DNA from: Elusimicrobiota bacterium
GTDB taxonomy: Bacteria; Elusimicrobiota; Elusimicrobia; Elusimicrobiales; Elusimicrobiaceae
Assembly (NCBI GenBank): GCA_009778915.1
Contig: WRFH01000003.1
Location: forward strand, 62,001-126,000
DNA: 64,000 bases
Direction of reading: 5' to 3'
In this document: one piece after another, positions 40,301 to 50,283 of the stretch
How the letters are laid out: every line of letters starts with the position of its first letter
How positions within the stretch are numbered: the stretch's first letter is position 1
Program-made: the position numbers and the translations under genes
Notes under the pieces: generated by a model
Database searches by the model: none
Seen by the model: the letters and a program-made list of their open reading frames with translations, nothing else
What the model was told of the DNA's origin: nothing

Positions 40301-41289
40301 AAACGCGGCAAGTTTTCCCCCGCGCGTTCTTTGAGCAAACGCCGAGCGCCGACGGAAGTTTTTATAAAAACTTTTTTATTTTTGGTTTTCAGCACGCGGC
40401 CTATAACGGCGGCGTGTTTACCGTATTTTTGCGCGCGCATTAATTTTAAAACTTTTTCCGCGTGCGCGGCCGGCGCAAAACAAACCAGTTTGCCCTCGTT
40501 AGCGCTTTGCAGCGGGTCCGTCCCCAGCAGCGCGCTGGCGGCTTTTACAACGGAGTCCAGCGGAATTTTGCCGGCGTCAATTTCAATGTCAAGATCACAA
40601 CTACCGGAAATTTCCGTCAGCGCGGACGTCAAACCACCCCTCGTCAAATCCCTCATCATATGAGCGTAAGGCAGAACCGCGCGGGTAATTTCGCAGAGCG
40701 GCGCGACGTCGCTTCTCAAACCTTTAAGACCGAGGTTATGCCGCGCGTTCATCACCGCCATGCCGTGCCCGCCCAAAAAACCGCTTACAATAATCACGTC
40801 CCCGGGCCTTATGTTTTCAGGCGACATTTCTTTAATAATTTCGCCGATTCCCGACGTGTTTATAAAAATTTTATCCGCCGCGCCGCGCTGTACTACTTTA
40901 GTGTCGCCGGTGACAATCTGCACGCCGGCTTCATTTGCGCGCGCGGCCATGCTTTTTAAAATACGCTCCAAATCCAGCAGTTTAAAACCTTCTTCAATAA
41001 TTAAGCCGAGCGAAATATATTTTGCCGCCGCGCCTTTGACGGACAGGTCGTTAACCGTGCCGCAAAGCGCGATGTCGCCGATATTTCTTCCGTCGAAAAA
41101 AACGGGATTCACGACATAGCTGTCCGTGGTAAAAGCGATTTTTTTTGAGCGCATAACCAGCGCGGAGGCGTCGTCCAGCCGCGCCAAAATATTATTTTTA
41201 AAATATTTGAGCACAAGTTTATTAATCAGCGCGCGGCTGGCTTCCCCGCCGGCGCCGTGTTCCAATGTTATAACCTTATCTGTTTTCAT
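40294..41289 (-). CDS. hypE: hydrogenase maturation protein HypE
   Basis: 331-residue AIR-synthase-like enzyme that dehydrates the carbamoyl thiol to a thiocyanate, the source of cyanide ligands. It opens with LEHGAGGEASRALI and contains IVTGDTKVVQRG and MRDLTRGGLTSALTEI. The C-terminus is NLPRLC; the terminal Cys is the residue that carries the CN group (family consensus PRIC). It overlaps hypD by 14 bases. Confidence 0.96.
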   Translation of the reverse strand: MKTDKVITLEHGAGGEASRALINKLVLKYFKNNILARLDDASALVMRSKKIAFTTDSYVVNPVFFDGRNIGDIALCGTVNDLSVKGAAAKYISLGLIIEEGFKLLDLERILKSMAARANEAGVQIVTGDTKVVQRGAADKIFINTSGIGEIIKEMSPENIRPGDVIIVSGFLGGHGMAVMNARHNLGLKGLRSDVAPLCEITRAVLPYAHMMRDLTRGGLTSALTEISGSCDLDIEIDAGKIPLDSVVKAASALLGTDPLQSANEGKLVCFAPAAHAEKVLKLMRAQKYGKHAAVIGRVLKTKNKKVFIKTSVGARRLLKERAGENLPRLC

Positions 41290-42313
41290 ATAAAGCGCGG
41301 CACGCGCCCTCGCCAGACACCATACACGGCCCCAAAGGTTTTTGCGGCGTGCATTTTTTGGAAAACAAATTACACTGTTTCGGCGTAATTTTGCCGGCCA
41401 GAACCGCGCCGCATTTGCAGCCGGACTGTTTTATTTTCGGCGGCGGCGGAAATTTAAATTTCGCAAGCGCGTCAAAAGCGGCAAACTCTTTTTTTATTTT
41501 AAGGCCTGAATTTTTTATTTTGCCAAGTCCACGCCAAAGCGCGCCGTACGGCGTAAAAACCTTAAACATAATCCCGCGCGCCGCCGGGTTGCCGTCAGCG
41601 CGCACCGGCGGATAAGCGTTTTCAATTTCAGCGCGCCCGCCGTTAATCTGGCTTATAATTTTTTCAAGCGCGGCCAAAATTTCTTCCGCCGCAAACCCGC
41701 CTACGACGCCGGGCTTTTTATATTCGCGCGCTATAAATTTATAAGGTTCCAAACCCAGCATCAGGCTGACGTGGCCCGGCAGCAAAAACGCGTCAATATC
41801 ATTATCCCCGTCAAGCAAAGTTTTAACCGCCGGGTTTATTAATTTGAGCATGGGGAATACGAAAAAATTTTTGAGTTTAAGTTTCGCGGCCTGCAATATT
41901 ACTGCGGCAACCGACGGAGCGGTAGTCTCAAATCCTGCGGCGATAAGCACGACGTTTTTTTTTGTTTTCCGCGCCAGGCTGACCGCGTCAAGAGGGCTGT
42001 AGACGACGCGCACGTCGGCCCCGTCAGTTTTAGCTGCTGCCAGGCTGCCGCCGCAAATGTCAGGCACGCGCAGCATATCTGCAAAAGTACAAATTATAAC
42101 GCCCGGCCTCGCCGCCAGATTAACCGCCCGCCACAAATCAATATCGCTACTAACGCAGACCGGGCAGCCGGGGCCGGAAATCAAATTTATTTTTTTGCTT
42201 AAAACTTTTTTGAGCCCCGCCCGCGCGATGGCGTTTGTATGCGTGCCGCAGACTTCCATAATATTGACGGCGTGTTTAAGCCGCGCGGCTGATTTATTGA
42301 CGGCGGCCAGCAT
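41276..42313 (-). CDS. hypD: hydrogenase maturation protein HypD
   Basis: 345-residue Fe-S scaffold on which, with HypC, the Fe(CN)2CO centre is built. VCGTHTNAIARAGL (near residue 22), SGPGCPVCVSSDID with the essential Cys pair, and GFETTAPSVAAV are family motifs. The C-terminal Cys cluster (CKCG...CNLFSKKC...GPCMVSGEGAC) binds the [4Fe-4S]. The start codon overlaps the hypC stop (TGATG). Confidence 0.96.
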   Translation of the reverse strand: MLAAVNKSAARLKHAVNIMEVCGTHTNAIARAGLKKVLSKKINLISGPGCPVCVSSDIDLWRAVNLAARPGVIICTFADMLRVPDICGGSLAAAKTDGADVRVVYSPLDAVSLARKTKKNVVLIAAGFETTAPSVAAVILQAAKLKLKNFFVFPMLKLINPAVKTLLDGDNDIDAFLLPGHVSLMLGLEPYKFIAREYKKPGVVGGFAAEEILAALEKIISQINGGRAEIENAYPPVRADGNPAARGIMFKVFTPYGALWRGLGKIKNSGLKIKKEFAAFDALAKFKFPPPPKIKQSGCKCGAVLAGKITPKQCNLFSKKCTPQKPLGPCMVSGEGACRALYENR

Positions 42314-42528
42314 CAGTCCAGCTCCGTTTCTTTAAAAAGTTTCAAGCGCTCAAGCGCGTCTTTTCGTTCCAGTATTTCCATAATAAACCCGGCGTGCACA
42401 AGCACGTAGTCGCCTTTCTTAACGTTCGGTTTAAGCGTTGTCTGCGCGGCGCGCGTCAGGCGGCCAAACTTAACCTGCGCCGTTTCGCCCGCAATGCTTA
42501 TGACTTGACCGGGTGCCGCTATGCACAT
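42313..42528 (-). CDS. hypC: hydrogenase assembly chaperone HypC
   Basis: 71-residue HypC/HupF chaperone. It begins MCIAAPGQVISI with the essential Cys2, followed by a small beta barrel (VKKGDYVLVHAGFIMEIL). It delivers the Fe centre to the hydrogenase large subunit. It is immediately downstream of the MBL-fold gene, three bases from its stop, and coupled to hypD. Confidence 0.95.
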   Translation of the reverse strand: MCIAAPGQVISIAGETAQVKFGRLTRAAQTTLKPNVKKGDYVLVHAGFIMEILERKDALERLKLFKETELD

Positions 42529-42531
42529 TTT

Positions 42532-43263
42532 TTATACCTCTAAATTGTCGCCGTCTTTAGGCGCGATAGTGTTTGAAAAAATTTCCCGCGCGGCGGTTAA
42601 AGCGTTGTCGCGCAGCGTAAAATCGGTATAATCATCCGCCTTAAAATGTATAAGCGCTAGTTTTTTCGCGCCGGCTATAAGCGCGGCTTTTGCGGCTTCC
42701 TCCGGCGTGATATGGTTATTATTCGGCTTGACGCCGGGCAAGAAAGCGCTTTCGGTTATCAGCAAATCCGCGTCTTTTGATATTTTTATAAGATTGTCGC
42801 ACCAGCCGGTGTCAAGCGCGTAAACTAAAATTTTGCCGTCTACGTTTAACCTGAAAGCCGTCGCAGGCACAGTATGCGTTAGCGGGCTGGTTTCAAGGTT
42901 AAACTCTTTAAAGTCATCTGCCTCGACAATCTCAATTTTGCTGGGCATTTTATCCAAAGCGCCCATAAAAGGCGGGCGCATAAAACTTTCCAGTTCTTTT
43001 TTCATGCCGGGGCCGGTAATAATTTTTATACCTTGTTTTAAATTAAGTTTATTTATCGTCTGCAGCCCGTCGATATGGTCAAGGTGTAAATGGCTTAAAA
43101 AAATATAAACCGGCCTTTCGTCCTTAATCAAACCGCCGGCTCTGTAAAACCCCATGCCGGCGTCAAAAATAATATACGCCGCGGAACTCTCTACAAAAAC
43201 ACATGTGCTTGCGCCGGTGGCGGTTGTATACCACCCGTTTGTGCCCAAAAAGGTAATTTTCAT
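42532..43263 (-). CDS. MBL-fold metallo-hydrolase at the head of the hyp operon
   Basis: 243-residue metallo-beta-lactamase-fold protein. The metal motif is SHLHLDHIDG (His58, His60, Asp62, His63), with further ligands in LTHTVPATAF, YALDTGWCDN and LALIHFKADD. The pattern is that of ribonuclease Z/phosphodiesterase-like or PQQB-like stand-alone hydrolases. It leads the operon with hypC-D-E-F, where a hypA or hypB might be expected; no role for it in hydrogenase maturation is known to me. It is divergent from ridA. Confidence 0.85.
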   Translation of the reverse strand: MKITFLGTNGWYTTATGASTCVFVESSAAYIIFDAGMGFYRAGGLIKDERPVYIFLSHLHLDHIDGLQTINKLNLKQGIKIITGPGMKKELESFMRPPFMGALDKMPSKIEIVEADDFKEFNLETSPLTHTVPATAFRLNVDGKILVYALDTGWCDNLIKISKDADLLITESAFLPGVKPNNNHITPEEAAKAALIAGAKKLALIHFKADDYTDFTLRDNALTAAREIFSNTIAPKDGDNLEV

Positions 43264-43326
43264 AACCCGCTTTCCCCCGTAATTTAATATACTATATTGT
43301 ATAAGTTTTTAGAGAGAGAGGAAAAC

Positions 43327-43707
43327 ATGTCAAATAAAATAATTTTATCCCCCAAAGCGCCGAAACCTATCGGGCCCTATTCTCAGGCGGTTGAAGCGCA
43401 CGGGTTTATTTTTACCTCCGGCACTATTCCTTTGGACGCGGTAACCGGCGAACTTATCGGCGGAGACGTTAAAACGCAGACTGAAGTCGTCTTAAAAAAT
43501 ATAGAGGCCGTTTTGGCCGCCGCGAAAGTTGAACTCAAGCATATTGTCAAAACCACCGTCTACATGACTGACCTAACTTATTTTGCCGAAATGAACGAAG
43601 CCTACGCCGCTTTCTTTAAAGAAAATCCGCCGGCAAGGACCGCCGTCCAGGTTTCCGGCCTGCCGAAAGGCGCGCTTATAGAAATAGAAGCCGTAGCAAG
43701 AAAATAA
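43327..43707 (+). CDS. ridA: RidA/YjgF enamine/imine deaminase
   Basis: 126-residue protein that clears reactive 2-aminoacrylate and related enamines. It starts with SPKAPKPIGPYSQAVEAHGFIFTSGTIPLD, and later has KTTVYMTDLTYFAEMNEAYAAFF and the catalytic Arg in PPARTAVQVSGLPKGALIEIEAVA. Full family length. The start ATG 43327 is preceded by AGAGAGGA; an earlier in-frame start at 43297 has none. It is one base from malQ. Confidence 0.95.
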   Translation: MSNKIILSPKAPKPIGPYSQAVEAHGFIFTSGTIPLDAVTGELIGGDVKTQTEVVLKNIEAVLAAAKVELKHIVKTTVYMTDLTYFAEMNEAYAAFFKENPPARTAVQVSGLPKGALIEIEAVARK

Positions 43708-43708
43708 T

Positions 43709-45274
43709 ATGTTACCCATTTTGGAAAGAAAAACCGCCGGTATTGTGATTCCCATGTTTTCCATGAGGAGTGACGGAGACTGGGGAACAGGCGATTTTTC
43801 TTCTCTTGAACAATGGATAAACTACTTCTCTTCCACCGGCGCGACAATACTCCAAATACTTCCCATAAACGAAATCTCTCCGTATGAAGCGGGGCCTTAC
43901 AGCGCTTTGTCGTCTTTTGCCATTGATCCCATTTATATAAGCGTTCGGGACACGGAGGACGTCATTAACAGCCCGCGCGCGCAAAAATTTATCGCTTCGA
44001 TAAAAGTATTAATTGAGATATGGCATAAGTCTGACAGGGTTTATTATAACACCGTGCGTGACGCGAAACTTAAAACGCTGCTGCTGGGTTTTTCGCACTT
44101 TCTTGAAACGCAGTGGGACAAAAATACTCCGCGCGCGCACGAGTTTAAAGCTTATATCGACGCGCAGACGCATTGGATACACGACTACGCCCGCTTCCGC
44201 GCGTTAAAAGATTTTTATAAATGGCAGACGTGGACGCAGTGGCCGGAAAATTTTAAAAACGCAGATAAAGAGACTCTGCGTATTTTTGAGGCCAACAATT
44301 TTCACCAAGTAATGTTTTTCAAATATATACAATGGGTGGCGGACGGCCAGATTGCCCGCGCCACCGCCGCCGCTAAAGCTAAAAACATGCTGCTGTTCGG
44401 CGATATACCGTTCGGCATAAATTTAGACAGCGCGGACGTTTGGGCCGAACGCGGGAATTTTAATGTTTCCATGGAAGTCGGCGCGCCGCCGGACCAGTTT
44501 TCCACGGACGGCCAGCGGTGGGGTTTGCCCGCATATGACTGGGTGGCCATGCAGAACAGCGGGTTTTCTTACTGGAAACGCAAAATACAGCGCGCCGTGC
44601 AGTTATATGATATTATCAGGCTGGACCATCTTGTCGGATTCTTCAGAACTTACGTCTATAAAGATGCCAAAGACGCCGGCCACTATGACTGGCTGGGCGA
44701 CGAAGCGCAGAAAAAGCGCGGCTATGAATTTTTAAATTTGGTAAAACAGTTTGCCGCCGGCAAAACGCTCGTCGGCGAAGATTTGGGCGTTATTCCCGAT
44801 TTTACGCGCGAAGTTATGGCCCAACTGCAAATCCCCGGTTATAAAATTTTAAGATGGGAAAAAGACCACGGCTATTACCGGGAGCCGCGCAAATTCCCGC
44901 TCATTTCGGTCGCCGCGGTTTCCACGCATGACACGGAAACTATGCGCGACTGGTGGGAATCTATGCCGTTTGAAGAACGCGCGAATATCTGGGAAATGAT
45001 TTCAACGCAAAAAACCAACGGGTTAGTCCCTTTCACGACGGAAGTACAGGAAACCGTTTTAAGACGTCTTTTACAGTCCGGCTCGTCAATAGTGATGTTG
45101 TCCGTGCAGGACATTTGCGGAACGACGGACAGAGTAAATACGCCCGGCCTCGTCTCAGACAAAAACTGGACCTACCGTTTTGACTCCTACCCGGGCACGA
45201 TAGAAAAAAATTACCCCGCCCAAATGAAGTTATTCAAAAACCTGCTGGCCGAATGCGGACGCACCAATAAATAA
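43709..45274 (+). CDS. malQ: 4-alpha-glucanotransferase (amylomaltase)
   Basis: 521-residue GH77 enzyme that transfers alpha-1,4-glucan segments and releases glucose in maltodextrin or glycogen metabolism. Family motifs include RSDGDWGTGDF near residue 20, LPINEISPYEAGPYSALSSFAIDP, the nucleophile region IRLDHLVGFFRTY, the acid/base GEDLGVIP and STHDTETMRDWW. The length is standard. It starts two bases after ridA. A glycogen-binding-like protein is encoded at 61891-62334, which would fit glycogen use. Confidence 0.95.
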   Translation: MLPILERKTAGIVIPMFSMRSDGDWGTGDFSSLEQWINYFSSTGATILQILPINEISPYEAGPYSALSSFAIDPIYISVRDTEDVINSPRAQKFIASIKVLIEIWHKSDRVYYNTVRDAKLKTLLLGFSHFLETQWDKNTPRAHEFKAYIDAQTHWIHDYARFRALKDFYKWQTWTQWPENFKNADKETLRIFEANNFHQVMFFKYIQWVADGQIARATAAAKAKNMLLFGDIPFGINLDSADVWAERGNFNVSMEVGAPPDQFSTDGQRWGLPAYDWVAMQNSGFSYWKRKIQRAVQLYDIIRLDHLVGFFRTYVYKDAKDAGHYDWLGDEAQKKRGYEFLNLVKQFAAGKTLVGEDLGVIPDFTREVMAQLQIPGYKILRWEKDHGYYREPRKFPLISVAAVSTHDTETMRDWWESMPFEERANIWEMISTQKTNGLVPFTTEVQETVLRRLLQSGSSIVMLSVQDICGTTDRVNTPGLVSDKNWTYRFDSYPGTIEKNYPAQMKLFKNLLAECGRTNK

Positions 45275-45312
45275 TTATCCGTAATGTAATAAATATATAA
45301 AAGGAGATTCTT

Positions 45313-46305
45313 ATGAAGAAATTACTATTATCAATAGGAAATGTTTATTTGTTCTCTGTTAATATTATCTCGAAAAAAATCCTGTTTCTTTTATTGCTAT
45401 TCATACCATTCTCCGCAGCAAACGGCACGGATTTTACCGCTCTGGGAAAACAATTGATAGAAGAACATAAAGAAAAATCCTTTTTAGTTGTTTACAAAAA
45501 AGACAGTAAAACTTTAATTTACCTCGTTGCCAACCATGGCGACGAAAACAATAAAAACCTTGTGAACTATGTTTTTAATAATAAACTATTTCCTCCCCCA
45601 CAGGTAGTGGTGGTGGAATGGGAGAGAAAAGACAGGGATTTTGAGTATCCAAGCACAGCGGAAGCCAATATCGCCGCTTTTTTCGCCTGGAATCATAACA
45701 TCCCGATAGTCCGCGCAGACCTTGCGACGGATGATTGGTTTGAAGTTTTAAAAAATAAATATGGTTATATCTATAGAGACTTCCAGGGATTTATTATTAT
45801 AAGGAGTATGTTCGCCGAAGACGCCGCATATAAAGACAGGAAAACCCCGGAATATTGGCTGAATGATACACAGCGGTTTTATAATCCAAAATACGGCGAC
45901 AGGCTCACGCCGGAAAGTTTTTTAGAGTGGTTTAAAGAGGCTTTCAACGGTGAAGAGTTTTATAAAATAGATTTTAGTAAATATCCTAACCCGTATGATT
46001 ATGACGGCCCGTTCATGTCAAACCGCATGAGCCTCCGCGTTTCGCAAAGTGGCCGCGAGCCTTTTATGCGAGAGAACATAAAAGCCGCCATTGAAAAGTA
46101 TGATGTCGTCTATGTAGGCACCGGTGGATTACATTATATAGCCAATATGCAAATGCTGCAAGAGATATTCGGCGAACCTAATAAGATTATACAGGATATA
46201 TCATCCGTAAAATTGCCGCCGTTGCCTAAAGCTGAAGACAAAGAAGGGCAGGCTATAAAACTTGATTTGGTAGATTTTGATAATTTCATTAATAATTTGA
46301 AGTAA
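45313..46305 (+). CDS. secreted ChaN/TraB-like protein of unknown function
   Basis: 330 residues with a long N-terminal hydrophobic region (about 21-38), probably a signal peptide. Two features recall the ChaN/TraB/EreA-like (TIKI) fold: an early His in YLVANHGDENNK followed by VVVVEWE, and a late GTGGLHY with a conserved His (VVYVGTGGLHYIANMQ). That fold is used by haem-binding ChaN and by putative metalloproteases. GGAG precedes the start. Codon and base use look more AT-rich than the synthetase genes around it. A second protein of this type lies at 53556-54689. The assignment is tentative. Confidence 0.55.
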   Translation: MKKLLLSIGNVYLFSVNIISKKILFLLLLFIPFSAANGTDFTALGKQLIEEHKEKSFLVVYKKDSKTLIYLVANHGDENNKNLVNYVFNNKLFPPPQVVVVEWERKDRDFEYPSTAEANIAAFFAWNHNIPIVRADLATDDWFEVLKNKYGYIYRDFQGFIIIRSMFAEDAAYKDRKTPEYWLNDTQRFYNPKYGDRLTPESFLEWFKEAFNGEEFYKIDFSKYPNPYDYDGPFMSNRMSLRVSQSGREPFMRENIKAAIEKYDVVYVGTGGLHYIANMQMLQEIFGEPNKIIQDISSVKLPPLPKAEDKEGQAIKLDLVDFDNFINNLK

Positions 46306-46379
46306 GATACTGGAGCGGACTCAAATCGGCAAACCGATGGCTAATCTCAAAGCCAATCTAAATAAGTTAAAATATATGT

Positions 46380-47609
46380 ATGACTAAACTGGTACGCGGG
46401 TTCAGAGATATTCTGGCGCCGCAGTCTGATTATTTTACGGAAATTGAAAGCGCGGCGCGGCGCGTGTTTAAGCTTGCCGGCGCGGATGAAATACGTATTC
46501 CCACCGTCGAACTTAAAGAACTTTTCGTAAAATCTACCGGCGACACTACCGATATCGTCCAAAAAGAAATGTATTCTTTTGAAGACGCTGGCGGCAGAAC
46601 TTTGGCTCTGCGGCCCGAAGGCACGCCCGGCGTGGTGCGCGCGTATATTGAAAATAATTTTGCCGCAAATTCACCCGTCCAGAAACTTTTTTATATAGGA
46701 AATATGTTCCGCGCGGAACGCCCTCAGGCGGGCCGTTACCGCGAATTTGAACAAATAGGTTTGGAATATATCGGCAGCGCGGCGCCGGCGGCGGACGCTG
46801 AAACTATTTTGATTTTAAAAGATATCGTCACCGCGTTCGGCATAAAAAATTATAGTGTAAAAATAAATTCCCTCGGCTGCCCGGAATGCCGCCCTGCTTA
46901 CAAACAAGAATTAGTCAAATATTTAAAAAAAGATTTTGACGCGCTTTGCGACAAGTGCAAAGAAAGGCTTGAACGTAACCCGCTACGCGTTTTGGACTGC
47001 AAAATAGACGGCCCGCGCATAGCCGCGAACGCGCCGAAACAAAAACTCTGCGCGACGTGCGTCGAACATTTTGAAGAAGTTAAAAATCTGCTTAACGGGC
47101 GGATAGATTATACCGTCGATGAAAACCTTGTCCGCGGGCTTGATTATTACACAAGAACGGTTTTTGAGTTCCAGGCGGGCGACGGCGCGCAAAACGCCAT
47201 TGCCGGCGGCGGGCGTTATGACGGCCTTGTCAAAAGTATGGGCGGACCGCAAGTTCCCGCTGTGGGTTTCGCGATGGGCGTAGAGCGGGCCATTGCCGCG
47301 CGCGGCGAAATTGCGCCTAAGACAGAAAATAAAATTTTTGTAATTTCTCTGGACAAAACGTGCAACGCCAAAGCTTTTGAAATAATGTATAGCCTGCGCG
47401 TAAAAAACATCTGCGCGGACGGCGGGCTTTTTGATAAAAACCTGAAAACGCAACTTAAAGCGGCGGACAAAGCCGGTGCTGCCTACGCGCTGCTGCTCGG
47501 GCCAGACGAACTTGCCAAAAATATTTTTACGCTGCGCGATTTTAAAACCGGCAGCCAGAAAGAAATCAAATTTGAAAACATTTATACAGAGGTTAAATCT
47601 TTATTATGA
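46380..47609 (+). CDS. hisS: histidyl-tRNA synthetase
   Basis: 409-residue class II synthetase. Motif 1 region near the N-terminus (KLVRGFRDILAPQ), motif 2 with LRPEGTPGVVRAYIENN and FRAERPQAGRYREFEQIGLE, the His-specific loop LVRGLDYYTRTVFEF, motif 3 in GFAMGVERAI, and the C-terminal anticodon domain. The stop overlaps the aspS start. The hisS-aspS pair is a common arrangement. Confidence 0.96.
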   Translation: MTKLVRGFRDILAPQSDYFTEIESAARRVFKLAGADEIRIPTVELKELFVKSTGDTTDIVQKEMYSFEDAGGRTLALRPEGTPGVVRAYIENNFAANSPVQKLFYIGNMFRAERPQAGRYREFEQIGLEYIGSAAPAADAETILILKDIVTAFGIKNYSVKINSLGCPECRPAYKQELVKYLKKDFDALCDKCKERLERNPLRVLDCKIDGPRIAANAPKQKLCATCVEHFEEVKNLLNGRIDYTVDENLVRGLDYYTRTVFEFQAGDGAQNAIAGGGRYDGLVKSMGGPQVPAVGFAMGVERAIAARGEIAPKTENKIFVISLDKTCNAKAFEIMYSLRVKNICADGGLFDKNLKTQLKAADKAGAAYALLLGPDELAKNIFTLRDFKTGSQKEIKFENIYTEVKSLL

Positions 47610-49360
47610 TGAGAACAAACTACTGCGGCCACGTTAATAAAAGTTTAGCCGGCACCGTGCAGGTGCTGTGCGGCTGGGTTAACAGCTACCGCGACCACGG
47701 CGGGCTTTTATTTTTGGATTTACGGGACAGAACGGGTTTTGTACAGGTCGTCGTGGAACCGTCGAACAAAAAAACTTTTGAGTTGGCCGCGACGTTCAGA
47801 AGCGAATACGTTATCAGAGTAACCGGCGAAGTAAAACCGCGCGCGGACATGCACGTCAAAACCGAAAACCCGACGGGTGAAATAGAAATAGTCGCGCATG
47901 AAATAGAACTTTTAAACACGTCCGTCCCGCTGCCTTTTGAAGTGGACACTACAAAAAATATTTCCGAAGAAACGCGGCTGAAATACCGCTATATCGACCT
48001 CCGCAGCCCGCGCATGGTGCGTAATCTTACCGCACGCCACCGCATAGCGCAGACTGCGCGCCGCTACTTTGACAAAAACGGTTTTTTGGAAGTGGAAACG
48101 CCAATTTTAACGCGCTCCACGCCGGAAGGCGCGCGCGATTATCTGGTGCCGTCCCGCGTGCACGAAGGCATGTTTTACGCGCTGCCGCAAAGCCCGCAGA
48201 TGTTCAAACAGACTTTAATGGCCAGCGGCATTGACCGTTATTTCCAGCTTGCCCGCGCTTTCCGCGACGAGGATTTGAGGAGCGACCGCCAGCCGGAACA
48301 CACGCAGATTGACACGGAAATGTCGTTTGTAAGCATATCGGACATTTTCCGCGTCGGCGAAGGTTTGATGAAAGAAATTTTTACCGAAATGGGCGAAGAA
48401 ATTACAACTCCGTTCATAGAAATGGGTTATGACGAAGCTATGGCCAAATACGGCTCCGACAAACCTGACCTGCGTTTTGAAATTCATATCCAGGACGTGA
48501 CGCCGCTGTTTGCCAAAAGCGCGTTCAAAGTTTTTCACGACAATATCGCCGCGGGCGGTGTTGTCCGCGCCATACGCGCGGAAAAAGCGTCGGAAAAAAT
48601 TAACCGTACCACGCTTGACAAACTGACGGATTTGGTTAAAGCTAACGGCGCAAAAGGCCTTGTCTGGTTTAAATATCTCGACGGCAGATTTGACGGCCCG
48701 TCCGCCAAATTTTTCAGCGCGGAAGAACTTGCAAAACTGCAAAGCTCTCTGTCCATCCAGGAAGGTGACATTGTTTTTATTGGCGCGGATAAAGAAAAAA
48801 CGGTTTCAAATTATCTTGGCGTTTTGAGAAAAGAATTAATAAAACTGCTGGGTTTAAAACCGCAGAAAAAATGGGCGTTTCTGTGGGTAAAAAATTTCCC
48901 GCTTCTGGAATATGTCGCCGACGAAGACCGCTGGGACGCCGCGCACAATCCTTTCACCGCGCCGGTTGAAGAAGATATTCCGCTGCTTGACACGAACCCG
49001 GGCAAAGTGCGCTCTCACCAGTTTGATTTGGTGTTAAACGGCGTGGAACTGGCCTCAGGCTCTGTGCGTAACCACAGGCGCGAACTGCAGGAGAAAATTT
49101 TAGGACTTATGAAACACAGCAAAGAGCAAGCCGCGCTGCGTTTCGGCATGCTGCTTAACGCGCTGCAATACGGCGCGCCGCCGCACGGCGGCTTCGGCAT
49201 GGGCCTTGACCGCCTGACGGCGCTTCTCTGCGGCGAGGAATCCATAAGAGAAGTAATAGCTTTCCCCAAAACGGCGACCGCATACTGCCCGCTGACGGAA
49301 AGTCCGAATGTCGTCGAAGAAAAACAGCTTAAAGAACTGCATATAAAAATAGTTAAATAA
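47606..49360 (+). CDS. aspS: aspartyl-tRNA synthetase
   Basis: 584-residue bacterial-type AspRS. Order of domains: OB-fold anticodon domain (residues 1-100, [19 protein letters not shown]), catalytic core with [44 protein letters not shown] split by the GAD insertion domain (about 280-410), and GFGMGLDRL as motif 3. Whether it also charges tRNA-Asn cannot be told here. The start may be either of two adjacent ATGs. A strong terminator follows. Confidence 0.96.
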   Translation: MMRTNYCGHVNKSLAGTVQVLCGWVNSYRDHGGLLFLDLRDRTGFVQVVVEPSNKKTFELAATFRSEYVIRVTGEVKPRADMHVKTENPTGEIEIVAHEIELLNTSVPLPFEVDTTKNISEETRLKYRYIDLRSPRMVRNLTARHRIAQTARRYFDKNGFLEVETPILTRSTPEGARDYLVPSRVHEGMFYALPQSPQMFKQTLMASGIDRYFQLARAFRDEDLRSDRQPEHTQIDTEMSFVSISDIFRVGEGLMKEIFTEMGEEITTPFIEMGYDEAMAKYGSDKPDLRFEIHIQDVTPLFAKSAFKVFHDNIAAGGVVRAIRAEKASEKINRTTLDKLTDLVKANGAKGLVWFKYLDGRFDGPSAKFFSAEELAKLQSSLSIQEGDIVFIGADKEKTVSNYLGVLRKELIKLLGLKPQKKWAFLWVKNFPLLEYVADEDRWDAAHNPFTAPVEEDIPLLDTNPGKVRSHQFDLVLNGVELASGSVRNHRRELQEKILGLMKHSKEQAALRFGMLLNALQYGAPPHGGFGMGLDRLTALLCGEESIREVIAFPKTATAYCPLTESPNVVEEKQLKELHIKIVK

Positions 49361-49375
49361 AAATAACGGAATAAA

Positions 49376-49417
49376 AAAAGGAAAGGGATATTTAAACTAA
49401 ATATCCCTTTCCTTTTT
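49376..49417. terminator. bidirectional terminator after aspS
   Basis: AAAGGAAAGGGATATTTA and its complement flank a short AACT loop, with an A-run before and a T-run after. It serves aspS and the convergent secreted-protein gene. Confidence 0.92.
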
Positions 49418-49473
49418 GTTGATGTGATTAATGGATGCTGTCTTTTAACTGTTTCATTCGGGTGCTGTGGAGG

Positions 49474-50202
49474 TCAGCGTCTATTACGGAGGTCAACCTC
49501 GAGGCGCTGGTCTTCTAACAGCTTCATTTGCACGCTGTCTGAAGAATTTTCCGCCTGTTTCACCGGGATGGTGTCCAAGGGCATAGATACTTTTTTATTC
49601 ATTAGTTTAGGTTGTTTTATATTAAAATCAGGAAGAGGAGGTATGGGCTTAAAAAGTTTGGCCATAGTGAAACGGAAAAAGAAGCCTGTATATCCTTCTT
49701 CATAAGTTTTATTTGTTTCATTCTCGTAGTCATATGAAACAAATTGTATAAACGCCGCTTTCTGGTCTTTTGCCGAAAGTGATTTTTCATAGAAACTTTT
49801 AATATTGTTAAACACAGCAACCGCAACTTTATCATTTGTATCTAACTTGTCTTGTTGATACTTTTCAAGAAGGCCGGCAAAAGCGGCCGTGTCCGTATTG
49901 TTCACTTTGTCTTTAAACATGGAAAATGATATTTTCTCAAGCTTCGCAGGCCTGTTAATCATTATCATCTTAGCGGCCATCTCACCAGGATGTCGTTCTC
50001 TTTCTTCATCAAGGAATTTTTTTAATGCCTCTTTGTTCGTTTTTAATTGAATTGGTTTATCATCGGTTTTTGGAAATTCAAAAACGGAATTCTTTGTGTA
50101 GTCAGCCCATTGCTGCTGTACTTTAGCAGTATCCGGCAACAGCTGGGCAAAAAGACCGGCTGTTAACGTCATTGCGCCGAACATCATCAGTATCTTCTTC
50201 AT
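49474..50202 (-). CDS. secreted protein of unknown family, paralogue of 50370-51008
   Basis: 242 residues with a clear signal peptide (MKKILMMFGAMTLTAGLFAQ). The central and C-terminal region shares a block with its upstream neighbour: AVFNNIKSFYEKSLSAKDQKAAFIQF versus AVFKNIKTFYEKSLVAKDSKTAFLEY, followed by YDYENETNKT versus YDYCNKTDEI. The protein is mostly helical and charged, with a basic C-terminus. AAGGAG precedes the start. No known family was recognised. An inverted repeat with AAGACCTATT half-sites lies upstream. Confidence 0.75.
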   Translation of the reverse strand: MKKILMMFGAMTLTAGLFAQLLPDTAKVQQQWADYTKNSVFEFPKTDDKPIQLKTNKEALKKFLDEERERHPGEMAAKMIMINRPAKLEKISFSMFKDKVNNTDTAAFAGLLEKYQQDKLDTNDKVAVAVFNNIKSFYEKSLSAKDQKAAFIQFVSYDYENETNKTYEEGYTGFFFRFTMAKLFKPIPPLPDFNIKQPKLMNKKVSMPLDTIPVKQAENSSDSVQMKLLEDQRLEVDLRNRR

Positions 50203-50283
50203 ATTATCTCCTTATACTATGTCCTTTAATTAATTGCGTCTACCGATATTATATACTTAAAGCCAAAACCGGGCCAGGGCCGT

